DNA from: Acanthacorydalis orientalis
Taxonomy: Eukaryota > Arthropoda > Insecta > Megaloptera > Corydalidae
DNA: 64,000 nt
Reading direction: 5' to 3'
NCBI GenBank assembly: GCA_034766995.1
Contig: CM068314.1
Span: 16,486,201 to 16,550,200, forward strand
This document shows positions 1 through 10,978 of the stretch, piece by piece. Under the pieces are notes generated by a model that was given only the letters and a program-made list of their open reading frames with translations, ran no database searches and was not told where the DNA came from. The position numbers were made by a program, and so were the translations under genes. Within the stretch, counting starts at the first letter, position 1; each line of letters opens with the position of its first letter.

Positions 1-637
1 ATATTTAACATTACTAGATTAAAAGTATCCGTTGTAAACACGTTTGAATTCTCTATGAAGCACAAACATCTCGTTTGAGATATTTTTGTGTCAATATTAA
101 CAAGCTTCATTTTAAGCGCTGAGGTATAATTCGTTCAATTCCAAGATCAAACAGTGCGCTTTAGCAACGCTGATTGACACAACGGCATACCGCATAATCA
201 TGTTAAATCCATACAGTAAAGAGTACAGCAAACGACGTTACATTTTAAATCACTATACATCAAATGGGATCGTGGATTATAGGCGTCAATTTTTTCGTTT
301 TCGTTTTAATTTAATTGTGCGGTCTCCGAGATGTGTTTCTTACATTAATATGCATTCGTGTATTTCTGTTTTCTGTTGGATTCGAGATATGAGAGAATAG
401 TAATTAACTCAAAGAATTAAATCTATTAATCATTAAGTATAAGTATTTGTATTATAATAATTACAAATAACATGGATTCAAATTAGTGACTCCGGAAAGT
501 ATGAGTAAATGACATAATATATGATTTATTTTTAACCAATATATATAATAATTGCCATGAGAAAAAAAATTAAAATCATACATAACTAAATAGAATTATT
601 AAGAAAATCGTGTATTTAATGTTTAGAAATTAATAAA

Positions 638-679
<42 letters not shown>

Positions 680-1140
680 ATAAAGTATTGTGACATTTAT
701 CTATTTTTATTCATAATTCTACTACTTTACCATTAATATAACACAATTTGTTATTTTCAATATCACAGTTAGTATTCAAAGCATCAATACTTAAACCAGT
801 CATATCTTTAAAGGAAATAATTATTTCGTTTAACTTTGTTTTTATAAATAGATAATAACTTAAAATAGAAAGTATATAAGTAGTAAACGTGAATTTATCA
901 TTTGATTAATATGAAAAATAACTGTTTAGTTAGAAATTATTTTTTTTAATTTTGTAAATTATAAATTAATACAACTCTTACCTCTGTTTTTATTTTTGTC
1001 ATACATACATATAGCGAAAACAACTAAGTATATCTACAATTTTATTTTTATGAAATTTGAATGTTTTTAATGTAAAATTAATTTTATTTCGTATAAGTGA
1101 CACAGATTTAATTAAATCGTTCTTAATCTTTTTCTCATTT
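1..1140. other. A+T-rich intron-like DNA
   Basis: No supported gene. A 66-codon open frame at 200-400 is of the length and composition expected by chance. The only structured item is the (TA)n array at 642-677. Confidence 0.5.
642..677. repeat. (TA)n array
   Basis: About 36 bp of uninterrupted TA. Confidence 0.95.
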
Positions 1141-1149
1141 CAATGAAAA

Positions 1150-1690
1150 CAAACACGTGTACACATTTCCTAGAAATCTCGGTCTCGACTTTCAGTCATT
1201 TACAAGTTACGCATTGCCGATCTGTTTAACATGTGCTGTCTTTTTACGTTTTATCTTTCGATTTTAAAATAAACATGCGTTATTTATTCCGTTTGTCACA
1301 CTACTAAGAAATCGTGACTTTGAGTACAACAGCAATGACACACAACATCCGAACCATCCATGCGACATGCCTCAGCTTTAGATAAATCCTTTCAGCTGCG
1401 TTTCCCGCGCACCCCCGCAGCTACGTAGTCGCTATAAATTGCGATCCTTCTCCTCTCTTTTAGACTTTGAATTGTAATTAACATTTGGTTCTCCCATTAG
1501 TGTAATTAAAGTGCCATTCCATAACCTAGCGGTACCTTATCTTATCGTCTCTTCAGGCAAATAATGCCATGTCTCGTTTGCACTATAAGATACGTCATGA
1601 CACTGTCCTTGTTTCTCGCTCATCTTGGCGCAATGACGCGCCTGGGGGGTGGTATGTTTGGGGCCCGATGCGAAATGGGGGGGCCCACAT
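1150..1690. promoter_or_regulatory. G+C-richer island with E-boxes, TATA and G-runs
   Basis: Contains CACGTG at 1154-1159, CAGCTG at 1393-1398, a TATAAAT box at 1433-1439 downstream of GC-rich CCCGCGCACCCCCGCAGC, and at 1643-1687 several G-runs (six, four and seven G). It could be a regulatory element or minor promoter; no open frame or exon is supported. Confidence 0.3.
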
Positions 1691-1699
1691 CACAAATGA

Positions 1700-4190
1700 C
1701 TTGTCTCTGAAATTGTGTCTCACATTCATGTGCTAATGGCACGTCGAAGATATTATTGTAATAACACACTTAACTGGCATTAGAATATTTAAGTGGGTAA
1801 TCGATTTTAACTGAATTTGATTGCTTGTAATCAACATTTTTTTAATAGCCCATAATATGACTACATCTTAATGTAATATATTAAATTTAAATACCATACT
1901 TTGTCATATTAACTTAATATTTTCGATTATTTTTATGTTCATATTTTTATTTAGTAGTATACTGTAAATGCTACATTCTATTATTCATTGAAAATAAGTT
2001 ATTAGAACCGCTGTTTTTTTTACTTCCATAATATTGATTATAAATATCCATTTTTTTTGACAGAATGTATATTTTTCCGAAATTTAAAAATAAATAGTCA
2101 GTATTAAAGTATAGTGTTAGAAAATAGTTCTTAAATAATGTAAAAATGTATATAATTAAATATTAGATGAAAAAATTTTCAAACTGCATTTTTAGTATAA
2201 TAATAAACATGAATAATACGAGATCAAGAATTTTTATTTTTCCATTATTTTGAAAACAACTAAAGTATGTTTTATACTCGTATATACATTCATATTTTAA
2301 TTTTTATAAGTAAGTTTTTGTTATTTCTTTTATTTACTAGACTATTTTTTTCTTATTTACTAAAAATGAATTTGATAAATAATTTTTGTACTTACACTTA
2401 AACATATAAGTAGATTCTTTATCCAGGTACAAAGGTACAATACAACTTTTAACTTTTTAATATAATAAAAAAAACAGCGAACAGTGAAGAGTTATTGTAA
2501 TAATAAATTGTATGAATTAAATTGGGTCACGTAACCACTTACAGTGTATGTGTTCGCCATCTTTAAACCAATTGAGGATACATCTAAAAAGAAAAGTTGT
2601 GTATTTCTTGACACCAGAATAAATTCATTTTACGAAATCGAGTAAAAACTTGACGTCTTCGCAAACACAGACACATACGTACACATCTATACATGTCTTG
2701 ACCAGAATAACAAATAACGGACGTACAGGGACCTGTCAAATAGGATGAACACTACATCTTCTTTTTTTGTGTTACACATAGTCAAAACTTTTAACTCCTC
2801 GTGGACTTGAAATTTATTTATGTGGCGTATGCTCTTTCAGACCACATATGTAAACTATTAAATAAACGTATCACTTATTAAGTTGCAAAATTGACATTGA
2901 CGTTCAAAACAATGAAGTCAATCGGTTATTTCTAAAATATAAATGTTCTTATAACATTTTTTTGTTGTCGACTTACCTACAATTTATACTTTTTTATATT
3001 AAAAATTGGAAATGTTATAAAATAATTTGTACAAAAATCAACCTTGCCTTTTCTTATTATCACTTTTATAAATTAGAATAATAACTGAATAATTAATTAC
3101 CAGGAATTGTTAAGAGTAATTATGCAGATTTCTTTAATTAATTGCTTTAATATTCTATGGTAACGGTGGGCAAACTGCTGCTCACAAAGCTACTCTGTGG
3201 GGCTGCCGAGACAATATTGGGTTTCATTGCCATTTTTCCTAAAATTTTATATTAATAATCTATACTAGTATAGTATGTACCAATATTAGAATATTTTATT
3301 TATACACGGGTAATTCACATTATCTTTTCACACATCCATATGCATTATGTGTCCAAACTGCTCTAAGTTATGGATAATCATTAAAAAAGATATGAAACTA
3401 AATAATTTTGTTAATTAAGACTTTCGGAATCCAATCAAACCAAATTTAGGATTGATTACTATGTAAATTTTTGAGAAAAATATCATTAAAAATGTATCTT
3501 TTAACACGATCTCGACAATTTTTATTTACAAAGCCTTCAACGAGGAGAGATTAAAAATATTCTGCTTTGGTGAGTAGAACTACTATATAGTTGTATTTTT
3601 TATTATTTATAAATCAATTTTAAAATAATATTTTCTGTAACTCGAACATTCAAAAATGTATTTCTCTATGGTTAAATTAAGATCACTTTTTCTATAATCA
3701 GTATGAATTTCAAAACAATTAATTTTGATAATTAACTGTAAAACTTTGCAATCTAAATCAACTGAAAAATAAATTACCTGATGATGATATTGTATATCAA
3801 TCCAAATGACGATAATTTAGAGAATTATTTAAAAAACCAGAATTAGAAAAATAATCATAGATTTCATTTCTATGGTCTATCAAATTTTACTTCTAATTAT
3901 TTTAATCTTTTATCATTTTGTATATACTGTTATTTAATGAATTTATTTTTATAAACAATATATATTCTATTTTCACATATTTATCATTCAAATAGAATTT
4001 GTACTTAAATTATAATTGCAAATTCATATTATAAACTCGATATAAAAATCGTTTATAATATTTCATTTCTTTCTTTAATAAATCCCACGCTGAAAATTGA
4101 AAATATCAATCTCCTATACTAATTAATTAACTTTAAAAAAATTCAACTTAAAAATACATTTGAAAGAAATTTAAATAAAATAGCATCAAT
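1700..4190. other. A+T-rich intron-like DNA with two small islands
   Basis: No gene seen. Slightly G+C-richer patches lie at about 2520-2850 (includes TTGACGTCTTCGC) and 3160-3230 (GGTGGGCAAACTGCTGCTC). A 36-nt segment at about 3534-3569 lies between CAAAG and GTGAGT and is open in two frames; too short to call an exon. Confidence 0.4.
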
Positions 4191-4197
4191 TCTGCAC

Positions 4198-4272
4198 TGA
4201 TTGTCTAACTTTTTTATAATATACTAGTAATTAGTCAGCCTTGCAGTTGCACCCTTAAAAGTTAGACAATCA
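4198..4272. repeat. 16-bp perfect inverted repeat, 43-nt loop
   Basis: TGATTGTCTAACTTTT at 4198-4213 is the exact reverse complement of AAAAGTTAGACAATCA at 4257-4272. The loop carries a small G+C-richer segment (TTAGTCAGCCTTGCAGTTGC). It could be a 75-bp MITE remnant or fold as an RNA hairpin of precursor size. No protein is encoded. Confidence 0.6.
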
Positions 4273-4895
4273 ATCAACCTTATAGAATAATTATACCAAC
4301 TATAAATGTAATTGATCATATTTAAAAATCTATTTAAACAGTTGTAATATATATATATATAAAGTAGTGTATATGTTATATTATTTATTTTATGAAATAA
4401 TATCTTATTTTATTTCTTGATCGATAATGTCAAGATTGGTTTGAAATATTTAAACGATGTGTATTTATTAATATTTCGATTCATTGTGTGTTTATTACAT
4501 AAAAACTTATTATTAAATATTTTAAACACATATTATTGTATATATTTGTATAATTTACTTTTAGTTTTTCAATTTCTTGCAGTGAACAATGAAATATTCA
4601 TATAGAATGTATATATTCAAAACTATCCTGTTTTTATATTCGAATATAAACAGTCGTGAGCAATAAATATATATACTCGTTAGTTTATATTGATAGAAAA
4701 TAGATTCTGATACTGATAATAAAATGTAGAGAGGAGTATTGAATCTGTTGAAATAAAATAAACAAACAGTCCCGACAAACATAGTTGATACTATACTGCA
4801 AGTCGTCAATATCAACCCTTGTCATTTATACGTTTATGTATAAAGCGAATAGCGAATGACACATTTTCATTCGTGCATATTTTGTTTACTTTCAG

Positions 4896-5031
4896 CATTA
4901 TTTCAAGCCGAAAGGGGGTGAAGGCAGCTACCATCACCACCAGCAGCAGCGTTTGGAGTCATCATCGGCTGTGAAGACGTCATCGTCACCGGCGCCACCT
5001 GCAGCCAGCACAGGCGACTCCGCTACTCAAG
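4896..5031 (+). CDS. Internal coding exon, unrecognised low-complexity linker protein
   Basis: A 136-nt exon flanked by a good acceptor (pyrimidine-rich tract ending TTTACTTTCAG at 4895) and a perfect donor (CAAG then GTAAGT from 5032). Only one frame is open, starting at the first base: it begins HYFKPKGGEGSY, runs through short His and Gln runs (HHHQQQ), then a Ser/Ala/Pro/Thr-rich stretch ending STGDSATQ, and leaves one extra G (exit phase 1). The other two frames stop at TGA. Base composition is far more G+C-rich than the flanks. The product looks like a disordered linker, as in transcriptional or RNA-binding regulators with long introns, but I do not recognise the gene. Both flanks are non-coding for kilobases, so it is an isolated, possibly alternative, exon. 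Confidence 0.68.
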
Positions 5032-5299
5032 GTAAGTAAATAAGAACATTGAAACTTTTATATTGCGTACGTATTTTCCAATAACATCTCTCTCAGCCGC
5101 ATTTTCCGGTTATTTGGAAACTATATAGACGGAAAAGTTTGCGTTATGGATGGATATTATCCGACGACGATTTTGTTCTTATTTTCTTAAGAATTATTTT
5201 TATTTTGAAATACAGTCTACAGTTTCATATGCATTTGCCTTACATTATTAAATATTGCTTATGTGTAGTTTAAAAGTTCGTAAATACTCTTTTATTATC

Positions 5300-5301
<2 letters not shown>

Positions 5302-5366
<65 letters not shown>

Positions 5367-5407
5367 TGTATGTATATATATATATATATATACATACATA
5401 TATATAT
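5302..5407. repeat. (TA)n array with TGTA interruptions
   Basis: About 106 bp of TA dinucleotides broken by a few G and C, just downstream of the 4896-5031 exon. Confidence 0.95.
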
Positions 5408-6473
5408 GAAATATTCTTCTTATCCATAATTATACATATGAATTCATTATTACCTTTTATTAAAATAATAATAAACATTTATACGTAAATAAAGTACATG
5501 ATTAAAATCAAAAAAAAAAAAATGTTAGCGAGTACATTGAAAACCTTGTTTACTGTCTAAAAATAGAACGGGTAAGCAGTGTAGAAGATATAAGAGTGTA
5601 ATTTCCTCGAAATTGATTTTAAGTCTAGGTACATACATACAGTAATGAAACCTGTTTATATGAAATTACGCTTGATGAAATTTTCAATATTGTTGATTTG
5701 CTAAACACAAAAGCTTTTATAATATTCATAAGCCAAATATTCCGCATAACTTGGAACGTGAAGATATTCATATTTTAAGACAGCAATACCTTTGTCGTTT
5801 ACTTTTTGTAGCTCTCGTAGTTCGATTCTTTTTAAAAAAGAAACTTTTCGAATTTACGACGAAACAATCTTTAATATGAAGAATGTCCGCCTTCCATTAT
5901 TTAAGACAAGCATGTTGCTGATGAGAAAATCTCATTGTACTAAACTCGCACGAGTCGCGCATCTCACTTTCGCTCGTACATTTATCATCGTCGTTCTTTA
6001 TATTTGATGTTTTGCGTTATAAAAAGCTAACTTATATAAGAATTTCGTCATTATAATATTATACAAGAGAGTTTTTAAAGATACAAAGTTGAAAAAGTTT
6101 ATAGTACAAGTAGATTGCAATGTAGGGTGAGAAGGTTGTGTCCTCACTGACTGACTCTACTGCTCGTGCAGTATAGGTACCTAAGAGTCAACCCCCCATT
6201 CGTAAGACGATGAAAAACGTCTAAGAATCGTGGAATTTACCTTTGAATCCCTTTTAATGTTTGCTGATTGTTTTCTGTGCTTTTCTTTCTTTCTTTGCAA
6301 TCGTCGACGATAATATTTCTACTGGGAAACGTAGGTAATTAAATTTAAAGAATTTAAACAGAGGAAACGGTTTTGATATTCTTGATAGCATTGCTTTCTT
6401 GTTTTTATTATAAAGAAAATATTATTTTTTATTTGACAGCAATACATATTTAATCAACATACAATACTTCCCC

Positions 6474-6476
<3 letters not shown>

Positions 6477-6532
<56 letters not shown>
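6477..6532. repeat. (TA)n array
   Basis: About 55 bp of pure TA preceded by a CCCCC run. Confidence 0.95.
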
Positions 6533-6534
<2 letters not shown>

Positions 6535-7729
6535 AGAACAATGAATAAAATAGTAACATAAATGTAAAAAAATAAAATTAAATATGATTTAACATTTATG
6601 TTTTATAGCATCATTAATTTTTTTCATATATACTTTTTAATACTAATTTATTTTTAATTTTCGTTGAAAAAAAATTACATAATCGAAATTTACTTATAAA
6701 AATTATTCTAAAAAATATCTTTACATATAATGTTAGAAATAATTAAAAAAATTTCTTTTAAAAAAATAGAAGGATAAATACCGAAAATTGTTATTCAATG
6801 TAAAGAAAATAATGAAAATAAATTTTAAATTGATCTGTGATTAAAAATTTAACTTTCTTTTTGTGTTAATAAATTAATATGAAAATTGAGAGATATTCGT
6901 AATATGCTTCGCTTTTTTGCTATACACCAATCCTTTACAAAGTAGTTATACTTCAAAACTGTCATTTAGAATGCATTTTTCATTGATACAATAAGAAAAG
7001 ATGTCTTAAAAATCAGACAACCATTAATTTTTATACACTCCTTAATTTCTTTGTCTGTTAAATTCATATCATCAATTCCAGCACTTTGTTGTCCATTCCA
7101 GACTTTTTTTGTATTATCTTTTTCTTTCAAGTTGATTTAATACAATTTCATAATCTTTGCCTATATTTTAAACCCTTTATAGTACATTGTGAATTGATTT
7201 TTGTCTTCCGAATTTAAAGATGTCATACTTTGTGAATAATAATTTGTCTTTTACAGTTTTAACTTCTTAATCTTATTGTAATTTAATAAATTTCTTTTAT
7301 TTAATATCAATAATGTCTTACCTATTTTTTCCATACGGGCTCATTTTCAAAGATTGCTTATATTTGATGCCATTTCAAATTTTAAAACTTTTATATTCAA
7401 GTATAACAAATGTAAGTAGACGTTACCTAAATAAGAAGAATATTTTATTTTGAAAAATATATTTTATGTAAAGAAGAACATAAAGATATATTATGTTATC
7501 TTATATATTATCAATCGAGAAATTATTTCTTATTCGAGTTAAAATTGTAACGTTTATATCTATGTTATAATGGTCGTTAATTTTTAATGATAATGAAATT
7601 CTCCTTGGCAGGAAATATTTTTATATCTAATATTTTTCGGTTTAAGTATTATTCAGAATATGTAAGCATATACATACTTTTTAAATTTGTAAATATTTTA
7701 AACCAATATTTTATTTGTTGAATATACAG

Positions 7730-7731
<2 letters not shown>

Positions 7732-7778
<47 letters not shown>

Positions 7779-7793
7779 ATGTGTGTGTGTGTA
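7732..7793. repeat. Compound (TA)n(TG)n array
   Basis: TA repeats passing into TGTG repeats at about 7775; such junctions suggest TG arising by point mutation within TA. Confidence 0.9.
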
Positions 7794-7899
7794 TTCGTAT
7801 TTATGTATATATAACATAAAGTATGTACGATATTAACTTTTCAAAAACAAATCCGATCTGAATATCTCAACAGAATTTGTAACCACGTAACCCGCACAC

Positions 7900-8260
7900 A
7901 TACTACGCGTACTCTTACATACCACCATAAGCTTCAGTATTCAATATAATGGCTGTCAGAAGATTCCTGTGGTGTCACGAGGCCTGTGCCGACCGCGCGC
8001 AGAATTTAACGAACAACGGATGGAGGCGGTAGCGAATCGGGATTCGAACCCCGCGTTCATTTCGTCTACCACATGCCTAACACACGCATACCAGGGCATC
8101 TTTCACCCTTAGCGCACGTATACCCCTTTCTCACCCGGAAACAACCTCCTCTCTCGACGTCTCAAAGAGCTTCGACGTCGTTTAATACGCATTTATTCAC
8201 TAGAGAGAGCTTATTGTCAGACCGCCGCGATTTCATTCAAAGCATCAATAAGACAATAAA
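7900..8260. other. G+C-richer island upstream of minus-strand exons
   Basis: Contains the tRNA-like hairpin, GACCGCGCGC, two GACGTC palindromes (about 8156 and 8174) and a plus-strand open frame (8073-8321, 82 codons) judged to be chance. It lies just beyond the predicted poly(A) site of the minus-strand gene. Confidence 0.35.
8028..8070 (-). repeat. tRNA-like fragment (B-box) in a hairpin
   Basis: The minus strand contains GGTTCGAATCC, a perfect pol III B-box / T-loop core, inside a hairpin whose outer arms GGTAG(C)GAAT and ATTTCG(T)CTACC pair. The T-stem itself pairs only partly and no matching A-box or full cloverleaf is found, so it is not a functional tRNA. It could be a tRNA-derived repeat end or a decayed tRNA copy. 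Confidence 0.35.
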
Positions 8261-8292
8261 ATTAAGCTTGGGCTTTACACATTTAAATGATT

Positions 8293-8478
8293 TTATTCGA
8301 TTCGTGCAAATATTTCATTAATTGTTTTGATGTGGTTGTTATATGCTGCTCGTATGTGATCAAAAGTATGTTCGGTACGAGTATGTTTTATCTTTACTAT
8401 TAGTTTAAGTATTTCATTGGCGTTTTCTTTGAAAGTTTCTTGTAGACCGATTACTTGTATCCTTGTATTTAAATTCAT
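8293..8478 (-). CDS. Probable terminal exon of the same minus-strand gene
   Basis: An open minus-strand frame of up to 61 codons ending in TAA at 8295-8293, with AATAAA overlapping the stop (8297-8292), so a polyadenylation signal is in place. The protein is charged and helical, containing ETFKENANEILKLIVKIKH and ending NEIFARIE. Two internal CAAG sites give acceptors that restore the frame from the phase-1 donor of the 8601-8706 exon; the first AG (before AAAATG) does not. The true 5' edge is therefore uncertain, within roughly 8420-8480. The intron between the two exons would be about 150 nt and contains a (TA)n array. Pyrimidine tracts before these acceptors are weak, which is the main reason for caution. 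Confidence 0.42.
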   Translation of the reverse strand: MNLNTRIQVIGLQETFKENANEILKLIVKIKHTRTEHTFDHIRAAYNNHIKTINEIFARIE

Positions 8479-8600
8479 TTTCTATTCGATAAGTGAAATA
8501 ATCTTATACACATACATATATATATATATATATATGTATGCGGTCCTCGCAATCCTAATTTCGACATTAATTAAATTCTCTTTCACAAAAAAAGTATTAC

Positions 8601-8706
8601 CTCGCATCACAAATAATTTTGTCATCAGAACGTCCAAAAGTGCTTTATTGTTGATTTCAGTTTTATCCTGTACGTATTTCAATGGGGGCTCCATCACTTT
8701 CAGAGC
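8601..8706 (-). CDS. Probable internal exon of an unrecognised minus-strand gene
   Basis: Read on the minus strand, a T-rich tract ending GCTCGTAG (acceptor) precedes 106 nt, followed by GCGAG then GTAATA (donor). Only frame 0 is open: 35 codons beginning ALKVMEPPLKYVQDK and continuing with a charged, leucine-rich helical segment; the other frames stop. Exit phase is 1. The charged composition is very unlike the poly-Ile/Tyr/Asn translations that chance produces in this A+T-rich DNA. The following block (8293-8478) can be joined in frame. I do not recognise the family; a coiled-coil or alpha-helical subunit is the most that can be said. No confident upstream exon was found. Confidence 0.5.
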
Positions 8707-8729
8707 CTACGAGCAAAAAAAAATATAAA

Positions 8730-10160
8730 ATTCCCTTACTCAGAAAATTTTGTTAAAAATCAAGATTTTTTTATTTAAAATCTTAATTTCTCGTCAGAAA
8801 TTAATATACTTCTTACTTTTTTTAAGATATTTATTTCTTTTACAAGAAATTAAGTTTGGTACTTATATTCGTTTCGAACTCATATTAATTCCAGAAGTTT
8901 TTTAAAAAATATCAATTATTCTCAAATGTACAAATTAAATTTAGTTTTAAATCAAGTGTTTTGTTAATAATTAATTGTCTTCATATCCATACTGTATTAT
9001 TTTTAATGCATAGTCATTTTTTTCTATAAATGGTAATAAATCTTTTTTGTTGTAGTGTGTTTTAAGCCGGATTTAATTTAATTGAGAGAAAAAAATAAAA
9101 AACAGTTATTATATGCTTTAAAAGAATGTATGCTTTATGATCCAATTTGGATGACCGCAATTAATATGATTGTTACGACCGAATATAAGACGACCACAGT
9201 TACAAGTCGTGTTCAAGTTTTTTTTTAAAGAAATCAAGAAAATAGCATTTTTAACGACCCCGATTATAAGACGACACGTAGTTTTTCCGCAAAAAAATGA
9301 TAAAAAATCTTGATTTACGTTTTAATAGAATGTTATATTAAAAAAATTATACAAATTCGTATTTAAAACGTCTTTAGTAGCGTGCCAGCTGAATGTCTAA
9401 AGATCTGAATATAAGAGGACCTTTGTCTTTTAATGAAAATCTATGGAAAAAACCTTATCTTATATTCAGGTCAATACAATATATGAAAACGTTCAAATGT
9501 TAGTATTAATTCATACATTATGTTGTATATTTAATTACAATCAAGCATCTAAATGATAAAAGAATGTTTTTTTCCGAAGTGGGTTGGCTTGTTTTTCGCA
9601 TTTCTATATTTTATTTTCGCTTTCCTGATCTTATTTCTATTAAAATATAATTTATATCTTTCTAGTAATTTTTTATTATTTATGCATCAAACATGATCAT
9701 ATTAATTTGACTAACAAATCAATAAAATCACAAAAAAAGTAAATATGTATTCCAAATATTTTTTTTACATGAAAAAGGTTTTTAATTAATATATTCGCTT
9801 ACAAAAAATTCAACTTATTCATTGCTTACTTTTGAAGTATGGTATAATTATAACTTTCAATATAGTAGAATAAAATCGGGATTATCTTATACTTTTTATT
9901 TTATTACTTGAGAAATAAAACTTTAATAATATGAACTAACTTACCATTTTTTAAAATTATGTCATTTATTGCAATGTCTTTCATCCTAAAACATGTTATC
10001 TATGTTTATAATAATACAAACATATATATATATATATATATATAGCTACTCTGAATACACAATTCTATTTAGTGATTTATTGTCAAAATAGTTTATTGAA
10101 TGTTATTGTACAAAATTAATCGATTGTTAACAATATTGTGACTGAGATCACATCGAAAAA
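8730..10160. other. A+T-rich intron-like DNA
   Basis: No gene seen; contains the MITE-like element at 9169-9480 and a short (TA)n array at 10022-10044. Confidence 0.5.
9169..9480. mobile_element. MITE-like element with ATAAGACGAC-type repeats
   Basis: A 312-bp unit starting ATTGTTACGACCGAATATAA and ending, in reverse complement, ATTGTATTGACCTGAATATA; flanking ATATG at 9164-9168 and 9481-9485 forms a 5-bp direct repeat compatible with a target duplication. The motif GAATATAAGACGACC occurs at 9181-9195, with variants at 9262-9277 and 9407-9421 in the same orientation and an inverted copy at 9458-9472. There is no coding capacity. It is a non-autonomous DNA element by structure; the family is not assigned. 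Confidence 0.6.
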
Positions 10161-10178
10161 TATCATTTGTATTGTATT

Positions 10179-10610
10179 TCATAAATAAGGTATTCTAATA
10201 ACTAATTCATAGAACGGTACACATTCATTCATACGGTCAACCGAATCACAAATATGCACACGGGTTAAATCCTCAAGCAACATTTGTAAGACAAGCCGTA
10301 GCATAGCAATACCTAGTTCTTGTTCTGTTTGGACATAAGCCTGCAAATTTAATTTATGTATAAGACATTCCATTCCTCTCGAAAGGGGACTCTACCACTG
10401 TCTTGTCGAACTACAACTTGAACAGTATGAAGCGGTCGGGCGGTCCGACTAGCGGGTCGTGATCCCACAGGGCCTAGTAAATATTGAACGTTCTTGTCCC
10501 GACTAATATTATCATAGTAAACGCTGCTGCACGGCATAGTGCCAGATGTCTCCTTCAGAATAGTCTCTACGATGTGGAGAAGTGATTAACACACTTGCTC
10601 ACACGTCTGC
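10179..10610 (-). pseudogene. Coding-like minus-strand block with a frame break
   Basis: On the minus strand one frame is open from about 10587 to 10349 (contains HIVETILKETSGTM, later LLGPVGSRPASR) and a second overlapping frame from about 10391 to 10179 carries on with similarly balanced protein (MECLIHKLNLQAYVQTEQ onward, ending in TGA). A one-base loss near 10388, in the CCCCTTT run, would account for the switch, and a TAA interrupts the first frame just upstream at about 10590. The composition is that of a conserved soluble protein, but no family is recognised. Alternatives: exon sequence with splice sites I missed, or non-coding sequence with few stops by chance. A good acceptor (branch-like TTAATCAC, then CATCGTAG) at about 10586 would open a third short frame ending TGA TAA. 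Confidence 0.3.
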
Positions 10611-10694
10611 AGCTATAAACGGCATTTCATAAATACACTTTTTCCCTACTAGTGTTACAAAAAGTAAACTTTTGTTAACTCTAAAACAATTAAC

Positions 10695-10699
10695 ATATA

Positions 10700-10750
<51 letters not shown>
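10695..10750. repeat. (TA)n array
   Basis: About 55 bp of TA with one early T insertion. Confidence 0.95.
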
Positions 10751-10752
<2 letters not shown>

Positions 10753-10919
10753 AAGCTTATAATGAAATTAAAAACATCTATGTTTTTAAAAATTTAAATA
10801 ACCATACAAATATTTAAAAAGATACCAGCTGGAAAAGTATGTATTTAAAATTATTATATGGCGTTTTATAATGATTTATAAATCAGTCATTTTTAATAAG
10901 GTTTGATTTTAAATACATT

Positions 10920-10922
<3 letters not shown>

Positions 10923-10973
<51 letters not shown>
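10923..10973. repeat. (TA)n array
   Basis: About 50 bp of pure TA, only about 170 bp after the previous array. Confidence 0.95.

Positions 10974-10978
<5 letters not shown>

Larger units (their letters stand above)
5040..7890. other. A+T-rich intron-like DNA
   Basis: Holds the (TA)n arrays at 5302, 6477 and 7732, a 13-base A run at about 5509, and a small island at 6120-6260 (ACTGACTGACTC, GTATAGGTACC). On the minus strand about 7225-6850 one frame has only about four stops over 125 codons with charged segments such as MNLTDKEIKECIKINGC, suggesting decayed coding or element sequence. Confidence 0.35.

Noticed and set aside
3534..3569. 36-nt segment between CAAAG and GTGAGT
   Set aside because: Too short; open frames at this length are expected by chance and the acceptor is weak.
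5255..5488. Open frames of alternating Tyr and Ile (also at 16168, 31072, 49326, 50269, 53435)
   Set aside because: They are translations of (TA)n arrays, not genes.
8073..8321. 82-codon plus-strand frame
   Set aside because: Overlaps the better supported minus-strand terminal exon region and has no splice context.
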